Of a stretch of 58,671 nt of DNA, positions 41,897 through 52,833 are shown piece after piece. The stretch's first letter is position 1; the number at the start of each line of letters is the position of its first letter. The translations under genes and the position numbers were made by a program. The stretch lies in NCBI GenBank assembly GCA_022710585.1, contig JAKLGV010000019.1, positions 1 through 58,671 of the forward strand, written 5' to 3'. Under the pieces are notes generated by a model. The model did not search any database. It had not been told where the DNA came from and worked only from the letters and a program-made list of their open reading frames with translations. The DNA comes from Deltaproteobacteria bacterium (GTDB taxonomy: Bacteria > Desulfobacterota > Syntrophia > Syntrophales > Smithellaceae).

Positions 41897-42769
41897 TCAA
41901 ATCACCTTGTTTAAAGGGTATTCAATAATCCCCTGTGCTCCGGCATCCAGAAGCGTCGGGATCAAATCACGGACAATTTTCGCGTCCACAATCGACTCAA
42001 TGGCAAACCATGTATTGGACGACAGAGCGGATATGGTCGGAGACTTCAGCGAGGGCAGCAACGCCATCACCTTATCCAGATTTTCTTTGGCGACATTCAG
42101 CTTGATGCCCACTTTTCCCATCGCCTGCAGAGAGCCGGTCAGCATCGTGCTGATCTGCTGAATTTTTTTTCGTTTCCATACGTTATGCCAGGCCGTTTTA
42201 TTGGCGATGAGCTGCGTGTTGGTTTTCATCAGCTCGTGGATAATCCGCAATTTATTGGCCCGAATGGTCGAACCGGTTTCCGTAACCTCTACAATGGCGT
42301 CTACCAGGCCTTCCACCACTTTGGCCTCCGTCGCGCCCCAGGAAAATTCCACATGAATATTGATGTTGCGTTCAGCAAAATATTTTTTTGTGAAGTTCAC
42401 CAGCTCGGTCGAGATCCTTTTGCCTTCCATATCCTCAATGGTCTTGCACGGTGAGTTTTCCTTCACCACCAGAACCCAGCGCGCCTGCTGTGTGGACACC
42501 TTGGAATAAATCAGGTCCTGAACTACCACGACGTCCGATTCATTTTCCATGATCCAGTCAATGCCGGTCAATCCCAGATCCAGCGTTCCGTCCTCAACAT
42601 AGCGCGACATTTCCTGCGCCCGGACCAGTTTGCAGGAAATTTCCGGATCATCAATATCCGGAAAATAACTGCGGGCATCGCTGGTAATGCGCCAGCCGGC
42701 CTTTTTGAACAAATCGATGGTATTGGTTTCCAGACTTCCTTTTGGAATGCCCAACTTCAAAACTTTCAT
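41897..42769 (-). CDS. hisG: ATP phosphoribosyltransferase, long form
   Basis: 290 residues, thus the long HisG with a C-terminal regulatory domain (feedback inhibition by histidine in the family; HisZ not needed). [22 protein letters not shown] start, [13 protein letters not shown], and the PRPP loop [20 protein letters not shown]. First step of histidine synthesis. Overlaps hisI by 4 nt (ATGA). Confidence 0.95.
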   Translation of the reverse strand: MKVLKLGIPKGSLETNTIDLFKKAGWRITSDARSYFPDIDDPEISCKLVRAQEMSRYVEDGTLDLGLTGIDWIMENESDVVVVQDLIYSKVSTQQARWVLVVKENSPCKTIEDMEGKRISTELVNFTKKYFAERNINIHVEFSWGATEAKVVEGLVDAIVEVTETGSTIRANKLRIIHELMKTNTQLIANKTAWHNVWKRKKIQQISTMLTGSLQAMGKVGIKLNVAKENLDKVMALLPSLKSPTISALSSNTWFAIESIVDAKIVRDLIPTLLDAGAQGIIEYPLNKVI

Positions 42770-43140
42770 TTATACACTTCCTCTGGATTAAAAATCTTCT
42801 CTCCCACGACGACAAAATCTTCGCCGCTCAGCTTCCGGTAAAAACAGGAGCGGTGGCCGGTGTGACAGGCGGCGTCTCCGATCTGTTTGACCTGCAGCAG
42901 AATCGTATCTTCATCGCAATCAATAAAAACAGCCTTGATGATCTGCACGTTTCCCGATGATTCCCCTTTGAGCCACAGCTTCTGACGGGACCTGCTCCAG
43001 AAGGTCGCCTTGCCGCTTTTCAGCGTGGCCTCCCACGATTCACGATTCATGTAAGCCATCATCAGAACATCTTTCGTGTCCGCGTCCTGAACAATCGCGG
43101 GAACCAATCCGTCACCCTTCGTAAAATTCGGTTCAATCAT
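42766..43140 (-). CDS. hisI: Phosphoribosyl-AMP cyclohydrolase
   Basis: 124 residues. [38 protein letters not shown], and metal ligands in [11 protein letters not shown] and [11 protein letters not shown] are diagnostic. Only the HisI half; no HisE fusion. First gene of the minus-strand his cluster. Confidence 0.95.
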   Translation of the reverse strand: MIEPNFTKGDGLVPAIVQDADTKDVLMMAYMNRESWEATLKSGKATFWSRSRQKLWLKGESSGNVQIIKAVFIDCDEDTILLQVKQIGDAACHTGHRSCFYRKLSGEDFVVVGEKIFNPEEVYK

Positions 43141-43303
43141 TTCAACCTCATAACATTATGATTTCGCATATCTAAATGATGAACCGTTTTAAATCAAGTA
43201 ATATTTTTATATGCATACCATCTATTTACGGCTTGTCGGAATATTCTTTTTATGTTAAAAAAATAATCAAGTTTCTATGTCATTTTTCTGCCGGAGGTCC
43301 ACC

Positions 43304-43594
43304 ATGTCTTTGCTTATCGGAGGCATACTATCCGCCATTTTAGGGTTGGTCAGCTTAATTTTTTTCTGGGGGGATTTTATCACCATCCTGAAGGGATCTT
43401 TGCCGATTTTCATGCTCCTGGGTGGCGCGCTGGCCGTCTATGTCGGAATCGATGAAATGCAGGAAAAGAACCGGGAGGAAAGACATCGGCAGGAAGAAAA
43501 ACTGGCCAATGCCCGGAAAGAAATTGAAACCATCAAAGCCCAGGCCGAAAGCTACAAAGAAGAACTGGAAAAACTGAAAGAGTCAAAACAGTAA
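43304..43594 (+). CDS. Small membrane protein with C-terminal coiled coil
   Basis: 96 residues. Two hydrophobic stretches (about 3-20 and 31-50) are followed by a charged helix rich in E/K/R (EMQEKNREERHRQEEKLANA...). ATG at 43304 has GGAGGT upstream; an earlier in-frame start has none. No family recognised. Single gene with a downstream terminator. Confidence 0.65.
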   Translation: MSLLIGGILSAILGLVSLIFFWGDFITILKGSLPIFMLLGGALAVYVGIDEMQEKNREERHRQEEKLANARKEIETIKAQAESYKEELEKLKESKQ

Positions 43595-43609
43595 ATATTT
43601 TTAAGAACT

Positions 43610-43640
43610 AAGACAGGGACAAAGCTGCCCCTGTCTTTCT
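43610..43640. terminator. Hairpin terminator between convergent genes
   Basis: AAGACAGGG pairs with CCCTGTCTT around a 10-nt loop, followed by TTCT on the plus strand; probably serves the small membrane protein gene. Confidence 0.6.
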
Positions 43641-43700
43641 GATGTTTAATCGCGGAAGTCTTTTCACCCATGCGTATTTCAGACAGCAAATGACGGCCGA

Positions 43701-44759
43701 TTATTTCTTCCCGGCTTTCGGCTTTATCTTCGCTCTGGTTCTGGTTACCGGTTTTGCCTCTGCCTTTTGCCTGGTCGCCGGTTTTACTTTTGCCCTGCCT
43801 CCGGGCGCTGCCTTCACCTCCGCCTTCGGGGTGTCCTGCGGTTTTCGTTTTCCGGTGACCGGCGGAAAGTGCTTCAGGCACCAGACGTTCTCATCAAAAT
43901 ATTTTTTGAATTCGTCGCTGCCGTTCATATAATTGGCAAACAATTTTTCAACAATCTTTCTCACATCTTCCGGCATCCAGCTTTTCTGATTCAAAAGAGC
44001 ATTGAACATCTGCTCTGTGCCGTCCTGGAACGTGACCATCGTGTTGCTGTCAAAAAATGTCTCGAATCTGGTGTACCCCTCATCGATCGCCTTCTTCAAT
44101 TCTTCGAGCCCCTTATTGTACGAATCGGCGCACTGATTCATCACCCTGATCCCCTCATCGCTGATGCCGGGAACGTGATCGATAAAAATCTTCATCAGAT
44201 TTTCCGCCTGTTCCTGAAGGGTTAAAATTGTTGAAAAGCAGTTTTCAAAGGCTTTTCTGTGCATATCAATCATCTGGTTCACTATTTTTTTATTTTCCAT
44301 GACAGCCTCCTTTTTAAGAGAAGTTTTTTTAGAATATGACTCGGATCGTTTTGATGACGGAAAATCCGCGGCGAACTTTTCAATCCATTCCATAGCGGCT
44401 TCTTCGCTGCAAAGCTGACGGCCCTCGCGCGAGAAGACGTCTCGACGGTAATGTTCGATGTAACAGATTTGTTCAATGAGGCGAATGCGGAATTCACTCT
44501 CTTCATCAATAAACTTCATGCCCACGTCAAAGGCCCCCTGACGGGGACGGCACCACTTCACGATCCCCCGGAGATAAACGTCGGAGTGGATGATCGGAAC
44601 ATGGATGCTGATCAGGGTATTGTCCCGCAGGGCAACGGCCGACTGAAAACAAAGCCCTCCCCGGCTGATATTGCGTATATTTCGGGATTCCTCGGACTCC
44701 GGCGCCTGGATGTAGTACTGAATAGGGATGTCTGACGGGTGTCGTATATATTCTCTCAT
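43701..44759 (-). CDS. PilZ domain fused to a phasin-like protein, with internal start
   Basis: 352 residues. Residues 1-110 form a PilZ domain (HPSDIPIQYYIQAP, ISRGGLCFQS, DVGMKF). Residues 154-310 resemble the phasin-like proteins of Syntrophus relatives (NQMIDMHRKAFENCFSTILTLQEQAENLM, WMPEDVRKIVEKLFANYMNG, KKYFDENVW). The tail is a Lys/Pro/Ala repeat region (KPATRQKAEAKPVTRTRAK). Inside the frame an AAGGAGG lies 5 nt before ATG 44300 (Met154), so a separate 199-residue phasin-like protein can also be made. Links cyclic di-GMP sensing to granule or membrane coating by inference. Confidence 0.75.
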   Translation of the reverse strand: MREYIRHPSDIPIQYYIQAPESEESRNIRNISRGGLCFQSAVALRDNTLISIHVPIIHSDVYLRGIVKWCRPRQGAFDVGMKFIDEESEFRIRLIEQICYIEHYRRDVFSREGRQLCSEEAAMEWIEKFAADFPSSKRSESYSKKTSLKKEAVMENKKIVNQMIDMHRKAFENCFSTILTLQEQAENLMKIFIDHVPGISDEGIRVMNQCADSYNKGLEELKKAIDEGYTRFETFFDSNTMVTFQDGTEQMFNALLNQKSWMPEDVRKIVEKLFANYMNGSDEFKKYFDENVWCLKHFPPVTGKRKPQDTPKAEVKAAPGGRAKVKPATRQKAEAKPVTRTRAKIKPKAGKK

Positions 44760-45039
44760 TTATTTCTTTCGTTCCTCCCGAAATAAAGAAAAGAATTTTG
44801 AATCAACGGACTGCGCGCGTGTTCATGTTCATTAATCCGCCTGACCTTTCCAAGGGTGGTTGTCTATTGCTGTAGTCCTTTAAGGTAAAATCTATATCAG
44901 GCGAAATTGATCAGCCGGACATTCTATATTTCAATGATGACCAGTGTATGTTTTATCTTACTATGAATAAAAAGATTGTCAAGATCTGTGTTGGCGGAGC
45001 ATGTTTAAAGCCTCGCAACGAAAAATTTCCGCAACACAA

Positions 45040-45687
45040 TCAGTTTATTTTGCGAATGTCGGTCTCTTTGCCGATCACCACAAGCACTTCCCCGTCCTTG
45101 ACCACGAAACCGGCGCGCGGCACCATATGGATGCTGTCGGAAATAACATCGCGCACCGCAATGACTTCTATATTAAACCGGTTGCGCAACTGCAGCTCCG
45201 CCAGTGTTTTTCCCAGAAAACTGTTGGGCGGCGCCATTTCAAAAATCATATAATCTTCGGACAGCGGAATATAATCCATAACGTTGGGCGAAATCAGGCT
45301 TTTGGCCAGCTTCTGCCCCGCATCTTTTTCTGGAATGATCACATCGGTCGCGCCGATTTTCTCCAGAATCATTTTATGATCCTCATTGGGCGCCTTGACA
45401 ATGATATTTTTGACTTTCATCTGTTTCAGATGCAGCGTAATCAGCGTTGCCGCGGCGAGGTCTTCACCGAAAGAAATGATGGCGATATCGTCCTCACCGA
45501 TGCCGATTTCATTCATGACCTCCTGATCCGTGCCGTCCGCCAGCACCGCTTTGGTGGAATAATCTCTTATCTTCTGAACGATATCTTTATTCTTATCAAT
45601 CGCCACAACTTCAAAGCCATTTTCAAACAAAGTCCGGGCGATGTGATAACCAAAAATGCCCAATCCGATGACAACCGCTCTTCTCAT
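45040..45687 (-). CDS. ktrA: Potassium uptake regulator, KtrA/TrkA RCK domain
   Basis: 215 residues. RCK_N Rossmann domain starting AVVIGLGIFGYHIARTL (GxGxxG nucleotide site), Asp/Glu at AIDKNKD, then an RCK_C lobe (FLGKTLAELQLRNRFNIEVIAV). Cytoplasmic ring that gates the KtrB channel by binding ATP/ADP or NAD(H). 58 nt downstream of ktrB. Confidence 0.92.
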   Translation of the reverse strand: MRRAVVIGLGIFGYHIARTLFENGFEVVAIDKNKDIVQKIRDYSTKAVLADGTDQEVMNEIGIGEDDIAIISFGEDLAAATLITLHLKQMKVKNIIVKAPNEDHKMILEKIGATDVIIPEKDAGQKLAKSLISPNVMDYIPLSEDYMIFEMAPPNSFLGKTLAELQLRNRFNIEVIAVRDVISDSIHMVPRAGFVVKDGEVLVVIGKETDIRKIN

Positions 45688-45745
45688 TCCATCCTCCTTA
45701 CGGCAATAGACAGCCCCTTAATTGTATAACCTATCCGAATCCGGC

Positions 45746-47122
45746 CTAACCAACCATAATCGACTCTTCTGCGTAGGTTAATCCCCTCCTGCGGGCCGAA
45801 TACCAGGCGAAAGCCAGCGTCAGCGGCCCGACGCGTCCGATAAACATCATCAGGATAATAGTATATTTCTGAAAATCATTAAGTTTCGGCGTCACTCCCA
45901 TCGACAACCCGACCGTTCCGAAAGCGGAAAACGTTTCAAACGCGTATTCAATGAACTGATAGCGACTGGCCAGAGGATCGGCGTTGCTTCCGCCGGCCAG
46001 CAAAAGGACGGCAATGATGATGCCGATAATGATCGCCGAACTGAAAACAATGGAAATGGTTTTTTCAATCTGCTCCTTGGGAATGGTGCGGTTGGCGATG
46101 TTGACATTTTCATTGCCTTTCATCCGGTTGATCATAAACAGCAGCAGCAGCGAGAAGCTGGTGGTCTTGACACCGCCGCCGGTGGACCCGGGAGACGCCC
46201 CGATAAACATCAGCGCCATAATGACCAGAATGGTGGAGTTGGTCAGCATGCCGATATCCACCGTATTAAACCCCGCCGTTCGCGCTGTGACGGACTGAAA
46301 GAAAGATGCCAGGATCATCGTTTGAATGGACGCGCCTCTCAGGATATTGTCCATCTCTAAAAAATAAAAACAAACCGCACCCGTGAGTATCAGCCCCGCC
46401 GTTGCTATCAGAACAATTTTGGAATGAAGAGAAAGTCTCTTTTGCTTGCCGCGTATTTTGCTCATCACTTCATGCAAAACAACAAAGCCGATGCCTCCGA
46501 GAATAATCAGGCTCATCATCGTTGCATTAATCAGGATATCATCGCGATAGCGCATCATATTGTCCGGAAAAAAAGAAAAGCCGCAGTTATTGAACGCGGA
46601 CACGGCATGATAGACTGCGTGATAAACGGCCTCACGGACCGGAAAATCGAAGACAAAACGAACAAAAAGTAAGCCGGCGCCGACGGCTTCAATAATAAAC
46701 GTATAGCGCAGCACTCTTACAACAATCAAAAAGAAATCACGCCTGGGCGATTGCATAAAGGTGGATTGGGCGATCTCATGCCCCTTAAAAGAAATGCCTC
46801 GGCCCATCAAGGCAAAAAGAACCAGGGAAAAAGTCATGATCCCCAGACCGCCGACCTGAAACAAAACCAGCGTGATCAATTGACCGATCAGCGACAAATC
46901 TCTTCCAATATCCACGGTCGCCAGACCGGTCACGCAGACGGAGGAGGCCGACGTAAAGAGAGCGTCAACAAAACGTAAATTGCTTTTGCTCGCGGAAGCC
47001 GAAATGGGCAGCCAGAGGGCCAGAGTGCCGAATAGTATGACGGCGGCAAAACTGAAGACAAAGATCCTGGCGGGGGTCAGATGTCTGGCAAAGAATGTCC
47101 GGATGATCATATAAAGTTTCAT
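45746..47122 (-). CDS. ktrB: Potassium transporter membrane subunit, KtrB/TrkH family
   Basis: 458 residues with about ten membrane segments. Four pore-loop selectivity glycines can be placed in ASSVCVTGLATVD, AVSAFNNCGFSF, VTARTAGFNTVD and SAFGTVGLSMG. ATG at 47122 is preferred as GGAAGGA lies just before it. Imports potassium with KtrA. Confidence 0.92.
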   Translation of the reverse strand: MKLYMIIRTFFARHLTPARIFVFSFAAVILFGTLALWLPISASASKSNLRFVDALFTSASSVCVTGLATVDIGRDLSLIGQLITLVLFQVGGLGIMTFSLVLFALMGRGISFKGHEIAQSTFMQSPRRDFFLIVVRVLRYTFIIEAVGAGLLFVRFVFDFPVREAVYHAVYHAVSAFNNCGFSFFPDNMMRYRDDILINATMMSLIILGGIGFVVLHEVMSKIRGKQKRLSLHSKIVLIATAGLILTGAVCFYFLEMDNILRGASIQTMILASFFQSVTARTAGFNTVDIGMLTNSTILVIMALMFIGASPGSTGGGVKTTSFSLLLLFMINRMKGNENVNIANRTIPKEQIEKTISIVFSSAIIIGIIIAVLLLAGGSNADPLASRYQFIEYAFETFSAFGTVGLSMGVTPKLNDFQKYTIILMMFIGRVGPLTLAFAWYSARRRGLTYAEESIMVG

Positions 47123-47155
47123 ATAAAATCCTTCCAAAGAAGGTCAAAAACCTTA

Positions 47156-47665
47156 CTATGATGCAGCTTCATTTTTGCGCTGCGTGATCATCCCCCAGAT
47201 CATCAACACCGCGCCGATCGTGATGGAAGAATCAGCAACATTAAACGCCGGCCAGTGGGCCGTCCCGATATAGACATCCAGAAAATCAACCACTGAACCG
47301 AATCGGATCCGGTCAATCAGATTTCCCACGGCGCCCCCGAAAATCATGGCAAAGGATATGATATTAATGATATTCTTAGAATCGCTTTTAACGATATAGT
47401 AAATAATCAATCCCATAACCAGGACGGTAATCCCGATAAAGAAAAGATAGCGAAACGTTTCGGACGCACCGGCCAGAAACCCGAAAGCCGCGCCGGGATT
47501 CATGACATAAACAAGATTGAAGAAACCGTCAATGACGGGCCGGGATTCATGGAGAACGAATTGTTTCAGGATAGCCGCCTTTGTGACCTGATCCAGCACA
47601 ACAACAACCGCCGCTCCCAGTATAAAAATGATGAGATTTTTCTTCAAATGATTTCCCTCGTTCAT
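47156..47665 (-). CDS. lspA: Lipoprotein signal peptidase (signal peptidase II)
   Basis: 169 residues, four membrane helices. Catalytic Asp residues in GNLIDRIRFGSVVDFLD and FNVADSSITIG; N-terminal LDQVTKAAI motif. Cleaves prolipoprotein signal peptides at the inner membrane. 13 nt after ileS, the usual ileS-lspA order. Confidence 0.95.
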   Translation of the reverse strand: MNEGNHLKKNLIIFILGAAVVVVLDQVTKAAILKQFVLHESRPVIDGFFNLVYVMNPGAAFGFLAGASETFRYLFFIGITVLVMGLIIYYIVKSDSKNIINIISFAMIFGGAVGNLIDRIRFGSVVDFLDVYIGTAHWPAFNVADSSITIGAVLMIWGMITQRKNEAAS

Positions 47666-47678
47666 AGATTAAAATGCT

Positions 47679-50468
47679 CTACAGGTTCGGCAGACAACGG
47701 GCGCATACCGTCGGGTGATTGGCATCCGCGCCGACCGATTCTTCATAAATCCAGCAGCGCTCGCATTTGCCGCCGCGCGCTTTTTCCACGCCGACAACCA
47801 GCCCTTCAATTTCAGCGCTCCTAAATGGAGCGGCAATATCTTTTTCCTCCACGACCTGCAACTGCGACACAATCAGCAGGGCCCTCATATCTTCCAGATG
47901 CGCGGCAATCAGTTCACGCAGTTTCTGCGGCGTCGCGATGCTGATACGCGCGTCCAGCGAATGGCCGATGGTCTTTTCTTTGCGCGCCTGCTCGATGGCC
48001 TTGGCAATTTCGCTCTTGGCATCAATCATCGCTTTCCAGCGCTCGCCCAGTTCCGCATTGAAATACTGGTCACTGACCTGCGGAAACTGCGCCAAATGAA
48101 CGCTTTCCTCTTTATCCTTCCAGGCAGGCATCGACGACCAGACTTCTTCGGATGTGAAAGTCAGAATCGGCGCCAGCAATCGGGTCATCGCATCCAGAAT
48201 GATGAACATCGCGGTCTGACCGGAGCGGCGTATCGTGGAAGCGGCCTTATTGGTGTAGAGCCTGTCTTTTAAGACATCCAGATAAAGGGCGCTCAAATCC
48301 ACCGTGCAGTAATTATACAGTGTGTAGAAAACCACATGGAACTGAAAGCGCTCGTAAGCTTCCGTCACGCGTTTGATCACTTCCTGCAGGCGATGCAGAG
48401 CCCATTGATCCATCTCCGTCATTTTTTCATACGAAACGGCATCTTCATCAACTTTAAAATCGTAGAGGTTGCCGAGAATGAAACGGCTGGTGTTGCGAAT
48501 CCGGCGGTAAGCCTCCATCAGGCGTTTGAGAATTTCATCTGAAATGCGGATGTCGTCGGTATAATCTTCCGCTGCTACCCACAGGCGCAGAATTTCCGCT
48601 CCGTATTTGGCGATGGCTTCTTCCGCGGCTATTGCATTGCCGCCGGACTTGGACATTTTCTTGCCTTCGCCGTCCACGACAAAGCCATGCGTCAGAACGC
48701 TCTTGTAAGGCGCGCGACCGCGCGTGCCCACGCATTCCAGCAGCGACGAATGGAACCAGCCGCGGTGCTGATCGGAGCCTTCCAGATACATATCGCAGGG
48801 CGAACTCAAATCCGGACGCTTTTCCAGCACGGCCGCATGGCTGACACCGGAATCAAACCAGACATCCAGAATATTGATTTCTTTCGTGAACTCGGTCGAA
48901 TGGCAGTGCGGACAGGTGGTATGCTTCGGCATCAGATCCTTCGGCTCTTTTTCAAACCAGACATCCGCGCCGCCCTTCTCCACCAGTTCAACAAGATGAT
49001 CCATAATTTCCTTGGTCATCACTTCGTTTTTGCATTTCGCGCAGTAGAAAACGGTAATCGGCACGCCCCACAGCCGCTGGCGCGAGATGCACCAGTCAGG
49101 GCGGTTTTCCACCATGCCGTAAATGCGGTCGCGGCCCCAGGAGGGAATCCATTTGACTTCATTGATGCTGGCCAACGCCTTCTTGCGCAGGTCATTTTTT
49201 TCCATCGAGATGAACCACTGTTCGGTCGAACGAAAGATAATCGGTTTCTTGCAGCGCCAGCAATGCGGATAAGAATGCTGCATCGGCACATGCCCCAGAA
49301 GCGCGCCCACTTCGTCGAGTTTTTTGATGACGTTATCGTTGGCGTCGAACACAAACTGACCGGCAAAATGCTCCACGTCTTCCGTGAATTTTCCCGCGTC
49401 GTCCACCGGCGCGTAATTATCCAGACCATACTCCAGACCGATTTCATAGTCTTCCTGACCATGGCCGGGTGCAATATGCACGGCGCCGGTTCCGGCTTCC
49501 AGCGTGACAAACGGCGCCAGAATGAGCAGACTGTTTCTGCTAATCAGCGGATGAACGCACTTCTGGCCTTCCAGAACTTCGCCCTTGAATTCATCCAGAA
49601 TTTCATAGGATTTGTCGCGATAATCAAACGCGTCCAGACAGTAATCGAGCATGTCTTTGGCCACAATCAGCACGTCATTATCAATCTTGACGGCAACGTA
49701 AATAAAATCATCCTTGACGGCAATCGCCAGATTGGCAGGAATCGTCCAGGGCGTGGTGGTCCAGATGACCATCGACACTTTCTGACCGGCCAGTTTCGGC
49801 AGTTTCTGTGCGATATCGGACACGAAATTAAACTTCACATAAATAGAAGGCGTGTGATGATCGGCGTATTCCACTTCCGCTTCCGCCAGAGCGGTTTTAC
49901 AGGTCGCGCACCAGTAAACAGGCTTTTTCCCTTTGTAAACGCTGCCGTTGAGATAGAGTTTGCCGAATTCGGCGACGGTGGCCGCTTCATAGGGATAAGC
50001 CATCGTCAAATAGGGATTTTCCCATTCGCCAAACACGCCCAGGCGCTTGAACTGCTCGCGCTGGATGCCGACGTATCTTTCCGCATACACACGGCACGCG
50101 CGGCGCTTTTCCACCTGCGACATCGTCGTCTTCTTCGCGCCCAACTCCTTATCCACCTGATGTTCAATGGGCAGACCGTGGCAGTCCCATCCCGGCACGT
50201 ACACGCCGTCAAAGCCGGTCATGTTTTTTGATTTAATCACGATGTCCTTGATGATTTTATTGAGCGCCGTGCCCAGATGAATATTGCCGTTGGCGTAGGG
50301 AGGGCCGTCGTGAAGAATGTAAGGCTTTTTCCCTTTGGCCATAGTCCTGATTTTTTTATAAATGCCCGTCTCTTCCCATTTTTTAAGCATTTCCGGCTCG
50401 CGCTGCGCCAGATTCGCCTTCATCGGAAAGTCCGTTTGCGGCAGATTTAAAGTATTTTTGTAGTCCAT
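47679..50468 (-). CDS. ileS: Isoleucyl-tRNA synthetase
   Basis: 929 residues. Class I motifs HLGT in [15 protein letters not shown] (HIGH-like) and KMSKS in [12 protein letters not shown]; editing (CP1) domain with [15 protein letters not shown] and [13 protein letters not shown]-terminal zinc finger KCERCWIY...VCARC. Charges tRNA-Ile and edits Val. A likely promoter (TTGACA at 50570-50565, minus) lies about 100 nt upstream; no T-box was seen. Confidence 0.97.
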   Translation of the reverse strand: MDYKNTLNLPQTDFPMKANLAQREPEMLKKWEETGIYKKIRTMAKGKKPYILHDGPPYANGNIHLGTALNKIIKDIVIKSKNMTGFDGVYVPGWDCHGLPIEHQVDKELGAKKTTMSQVEKRRACRVYAERYVGIQREQFKRLGVFGEWENPYLTMAYPYEAATVAEFGKLYLNGSVYKGKKPVYWCATCKTALAEAEVEYADHHTPSIYVKFNFVSDIAQKLPKLAGQKVSMVIWTTTPWTIPANLAIAVKDDFIYVAVKIDNDVLIVAKDMLDYCLDAFDYRDKSYEILDEFKGEVLEGQKCVHPLISRNSLLILAPFVTLEAGTGAVHIAPGHGQEDYEIGLEYGLDNYAPVDDAGKFTEDVEHFAGQFVFDANDNVIKKLDEVGALLGHVPMQHSYPHCWRCKKPIIFRSTEQWFISMEKNDLRKKALASINEVKWIPSWGRDRIYGMVENRPDWCISRQRLWGVPITVFYCAKCKNEVMTKEIMDHLVELVEKGGADVWFEKEPKDLMPKHTTCPHCHSTEFTKEINILDVWFDSGVSHAAVLEKRPDLSSPCDMYLEGSDQHRGWFHSSLLECVGTRGRAPYKSVLTHGFVVDGEGKKMSKSGGNAIAAEEAIAKYGAEILRLWVAAEDYTDDIRISDEILKRLMEAYRRIRNTSRFILGNLYDFKVDEDAVSYEKMTEMDQWALHRLQEVIKRVTEAYERFQFHVVFYTLYNYCTVDLSALYLDVLKDRLYTNKAASTIRRSGQTAMFIILDAMTRLLAPILTFTSEEVWSSMPAWKDKEESVHLAQFPQVSDQYFNAELGERWKAMIDAKSEIAKAIEQARKEKTIGHSLDARISIATPQKLRELIAAHLEDMRALLIVSQLQVVEEKDIAAPFRSAEIEGLVVGVEKARGGKCERCWIYEESVGADANHPTVCARCLPNL

Positions 50469-50696
50469 TTTAATTACTCCTGGTATCTCAAATAAAAATA
50501 GCGGCTTAACCGCAAAAAGTTAACCACCCATAATGATTTTCATATGATTCATACGTCCAACTATGTCAACTATCACATAAATATTCCTCTTTCAAGCAAA
50601 CTCTCAAAAAACAACAGCTTGCGTGACTTCACATTCCACCCCCATCATGTGAAGACGCGCCCTGTCATCCACAGATGAATGCTGTCAAAAACTGCC

Positions 50697-52538
50697 CTAA
50701 AATTTATATTTTCCCGTCATAATATCCTGATACAGAACGTCATCCACCGGAACATAGGTGTCGTTTCCGGGCAGGAGGACAAAAACATCGCCTTTCAGCA
50801 CCGCCGGATTATAGCCGTCATTTTTGAGCTCCGTCTTTTTGATCTTATGGGTGGCAGTCAACTGAAAATCTTTGACAAAACGCAGAAAAATCGGCACCGC
50901 GTATTTGGGCAAAACAGATCTCAGGTGCGCTGTCAAGGCGTTCAAATCCGGATCGCTCCCCTCTTCCCTGATGACGGCGGCCATACCGGCTCTGCCGTCG
51001 CCTTTGGGCATCACCACGCCATACACAGCCGACGACGCTATGCCGGAAAATGAATCCAGCGCCTTTTCCACTTCCATCGTCGCAACGTTCTCGCCTTTCC
51101 AGCGAAACGTGTCGCCCAGACGGTCCACAAACTGGACATGCCGGAATCCCATATTGCGCAGCATATCCCCGGTACTAAACCAGAGATCGCCTTTCTTAAA
51201 AGCGTCGCGAATAATCTTTTCCTCCGTCTTCTTTTTGTCGGTATAGCCGGCAAACGGCGTCTTCTCGGATATCTCCATAATCAAAAGTCCTGATTCACCT
51301 TTGGCTACTCTGGTCAAAAAGCCGTCGGCGTTGCGCTCGGGGCGGTCGTTTTCAATATCATACTTAACGAGAGCAAAAGGCGTGAGGCAGGTTCCGACCG
51401 TATAATCAAAATTCATCAGATTGGTAAAAACACCGACGCCTTCGGCCGCGCCGTAAAACTCAAAAATTTTCCGGAGACCGAAGCGCTTTTTAAACGCCAT
51501 CCAGATATCGGGCCGCAGACCGTTGCCGATGACATATTTAAGCGTCGTCTGATTTTCTCCTTCTTTGGCGGGCTGTGCCATCAGGTAGCGGCACACTTCT
51601 CCCACATAGACGAAATGAGTCGCCTGGAATTTGTTCACGTCATCAAGAAATCCGCTCGCGCTGAATTTTCTTCTCAGGGCAACCGCCGCGCCGCTGAGCA
51701 TGGCCGGCGGCCAGCCCACGGTGATGGCATTAGTGTGAAAAAACGGCAGGGGGATGTAAATGGTATGATCCGGTGTGACTCCGGTAACGATCCGTCCGAA
51801 CCAGAATGATGCCGAAATCGCGCGCTTGTTGGTGATGACGGCTGCTTTGGGCATCCCGCCTGTGGTGCCGGAGGTATAAACGTAGGCCATCGGATCTTTT
51901 AGGGTGACCACGCCTGTTTCAGGCAAATCGGTCGCGGGCAGGGCCGTTAATTTATCCGTTATATCTTCCGGTTCCTTTAAGCGATTGATGGCCGGATCGC
52001 GAAGCAGGCAGAGTTCGGAACCCTGCAGGTCAATCCCGCTCTTCACTTCCGTGAAAAAATCATAGCATTCTTCCCCGACAACCACCACCTTGCCTTTGTT
52101 GAGATTAAAGCTGTAGATAAGAGAATCTCCGCGCTGATTGGTATTGATCAGCGAACACACTGCGCCGATCTTGGCACAGCCGCAGTAAAGTACCAAGAGT
52201 TCCGGCCTGTTTTCGAGGCACAGGGTAACCGTATCCCCCTTGGCCACTTTTCGGGAAAGCAGGAAGTGAGCGAATTGGTTGGCCTTCGCGTTGAGTTCGC
52301 GATACGTCAGCATACCGTCGGGCGATTTCACCGCCATATGGTCAGGATATTCTCTTGCCGTATTTTCAAGATAAGATCCCCAGGAGATGTTCCTGTTGGA
52401 ACCGATCTTCTTGAGACCTGTGATCAGGTGATAAGCGACATAAGGAAGCCGCCCGATGTTTGCCAGCGACTTCACAAAAAAATCCCAACTGCTGATGGTT
52501 TGAGGGTATTGCCCGATATCCTGCTGCTTCATTTTCAT
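50697..52538 (-). CDS. Long/very-long-chain fatty acyl-CoA synthetase (FATP/SLC27-like)
   Basis: 613 residues. AMP-forming motif YTSGTTGGMPKAAV, FEFYGAAEGVGVF, WFSTGDMLRNM and DRLGDTFRWKGENVATMEVE. The order and spacing resemble FATP/SLC27 and bacterial FadD6-type enzymes that activate or import long-chain fatty acids. Consistent with a fatty-acid-using lifestyle. ATG has GGAGAT upstream; no co-transcribed neighbour. Confidence 0.85.
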   Translation of the reverse strand: MKMKQQDIGQYPQTISSWDFFVKSLANIGRLPYVAYHLITGLKKIGSNRNISWGSYLENTAREYPDHMAVKSPDGMLTYRELNAKANQFAHFLLSRKVAKGDTVTLCLENRPELLVLYCGCAKIGAVCSLINTNQRGDSLIYSFNLNKGKVVVVGEECYDFFTEVKSGIDLQGSELCLLRDPAINRLKEPEDITDKLTALPATDLPETGVVTLKDPMAYVYTSGTTGGMPKAAVITNKRAISASFWFGRIVTGVTPDHTIYIPLPFFHTNAITVGWPPAMLSGAAVALRRKFSASGFLDDVNKFQATHFVYVGEVCRYLMAQPAKEGENQTTLKYVIGNGLRPDIWMAFKKRFGLRKIFEFYGAAEGVGVFTNLMNFDYTVGTCLTPFALVKYDIENDRPERNADGFLTRVAKGESGLLIMEISEKTPFAGYTDKKKTEEKIIRDAFKKGDLWFSTGDMLRNMGFRHVQFVDRLGDTFRWKGENVATMEVEKALDSFSGIASSAVYGVVMPKGDGRAGMAAVIREEGSDPDLNALTAHLRSVLPKYAVPIFLRFVKDFQLTATHKIKKTELKNDGYNPAVLKGDVFVLLPGNDTYVPVDDVLYQDIMTGKYKF

Positions 52539-52738
52539 CTCCTCCTTTTGGCGGATGATAAATATTTTTCAAGGTTATTGATATTGAAGCAAGGTGGCAT
52601 CTCGTGTCAAGAAAATTCAGGTAACAGAGAATCATAGCGAGATGATTGGATGCTGAACTCAACAGCACTGAAAAACAATCCACGCTTGATAATTTATTGA
52701 TAAATATTCAGAACTTCATAATTTTTGCATATAATTGC

Positions 52739-52766
52739 TTGACATCTTGCATCTCGCCATTAATAT
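52739..52766 (+). promoter_or_regulatory. Sigma70-type promoter of htpX
   Basis: TTGACA (52739-52744), 16-nt spacer, TAATAT (52761-52766), 68 nt before the ATG. Confidence 0.65.
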
Positions 52767-52833
52767 ATGAAAAACAAATACAAACGTAAGATTTGAATGA
52801 CTGCTGAAGGCAGTTTTTAATCAGGAGGTAAAA

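Noticed and set aside
48687..50231. 514-codon open frame on the plus strand
   Set aside because: Antisense to ileS, with no recognisable domain and no ribosome site; shadow frame.
50565..50570. Possible T-box or riboswitch upstream of ileS
   Set aside because: No specifier loop or T-box consensus sequence seen in the 228-nt upstream region; only a promoter-like TTGACA.
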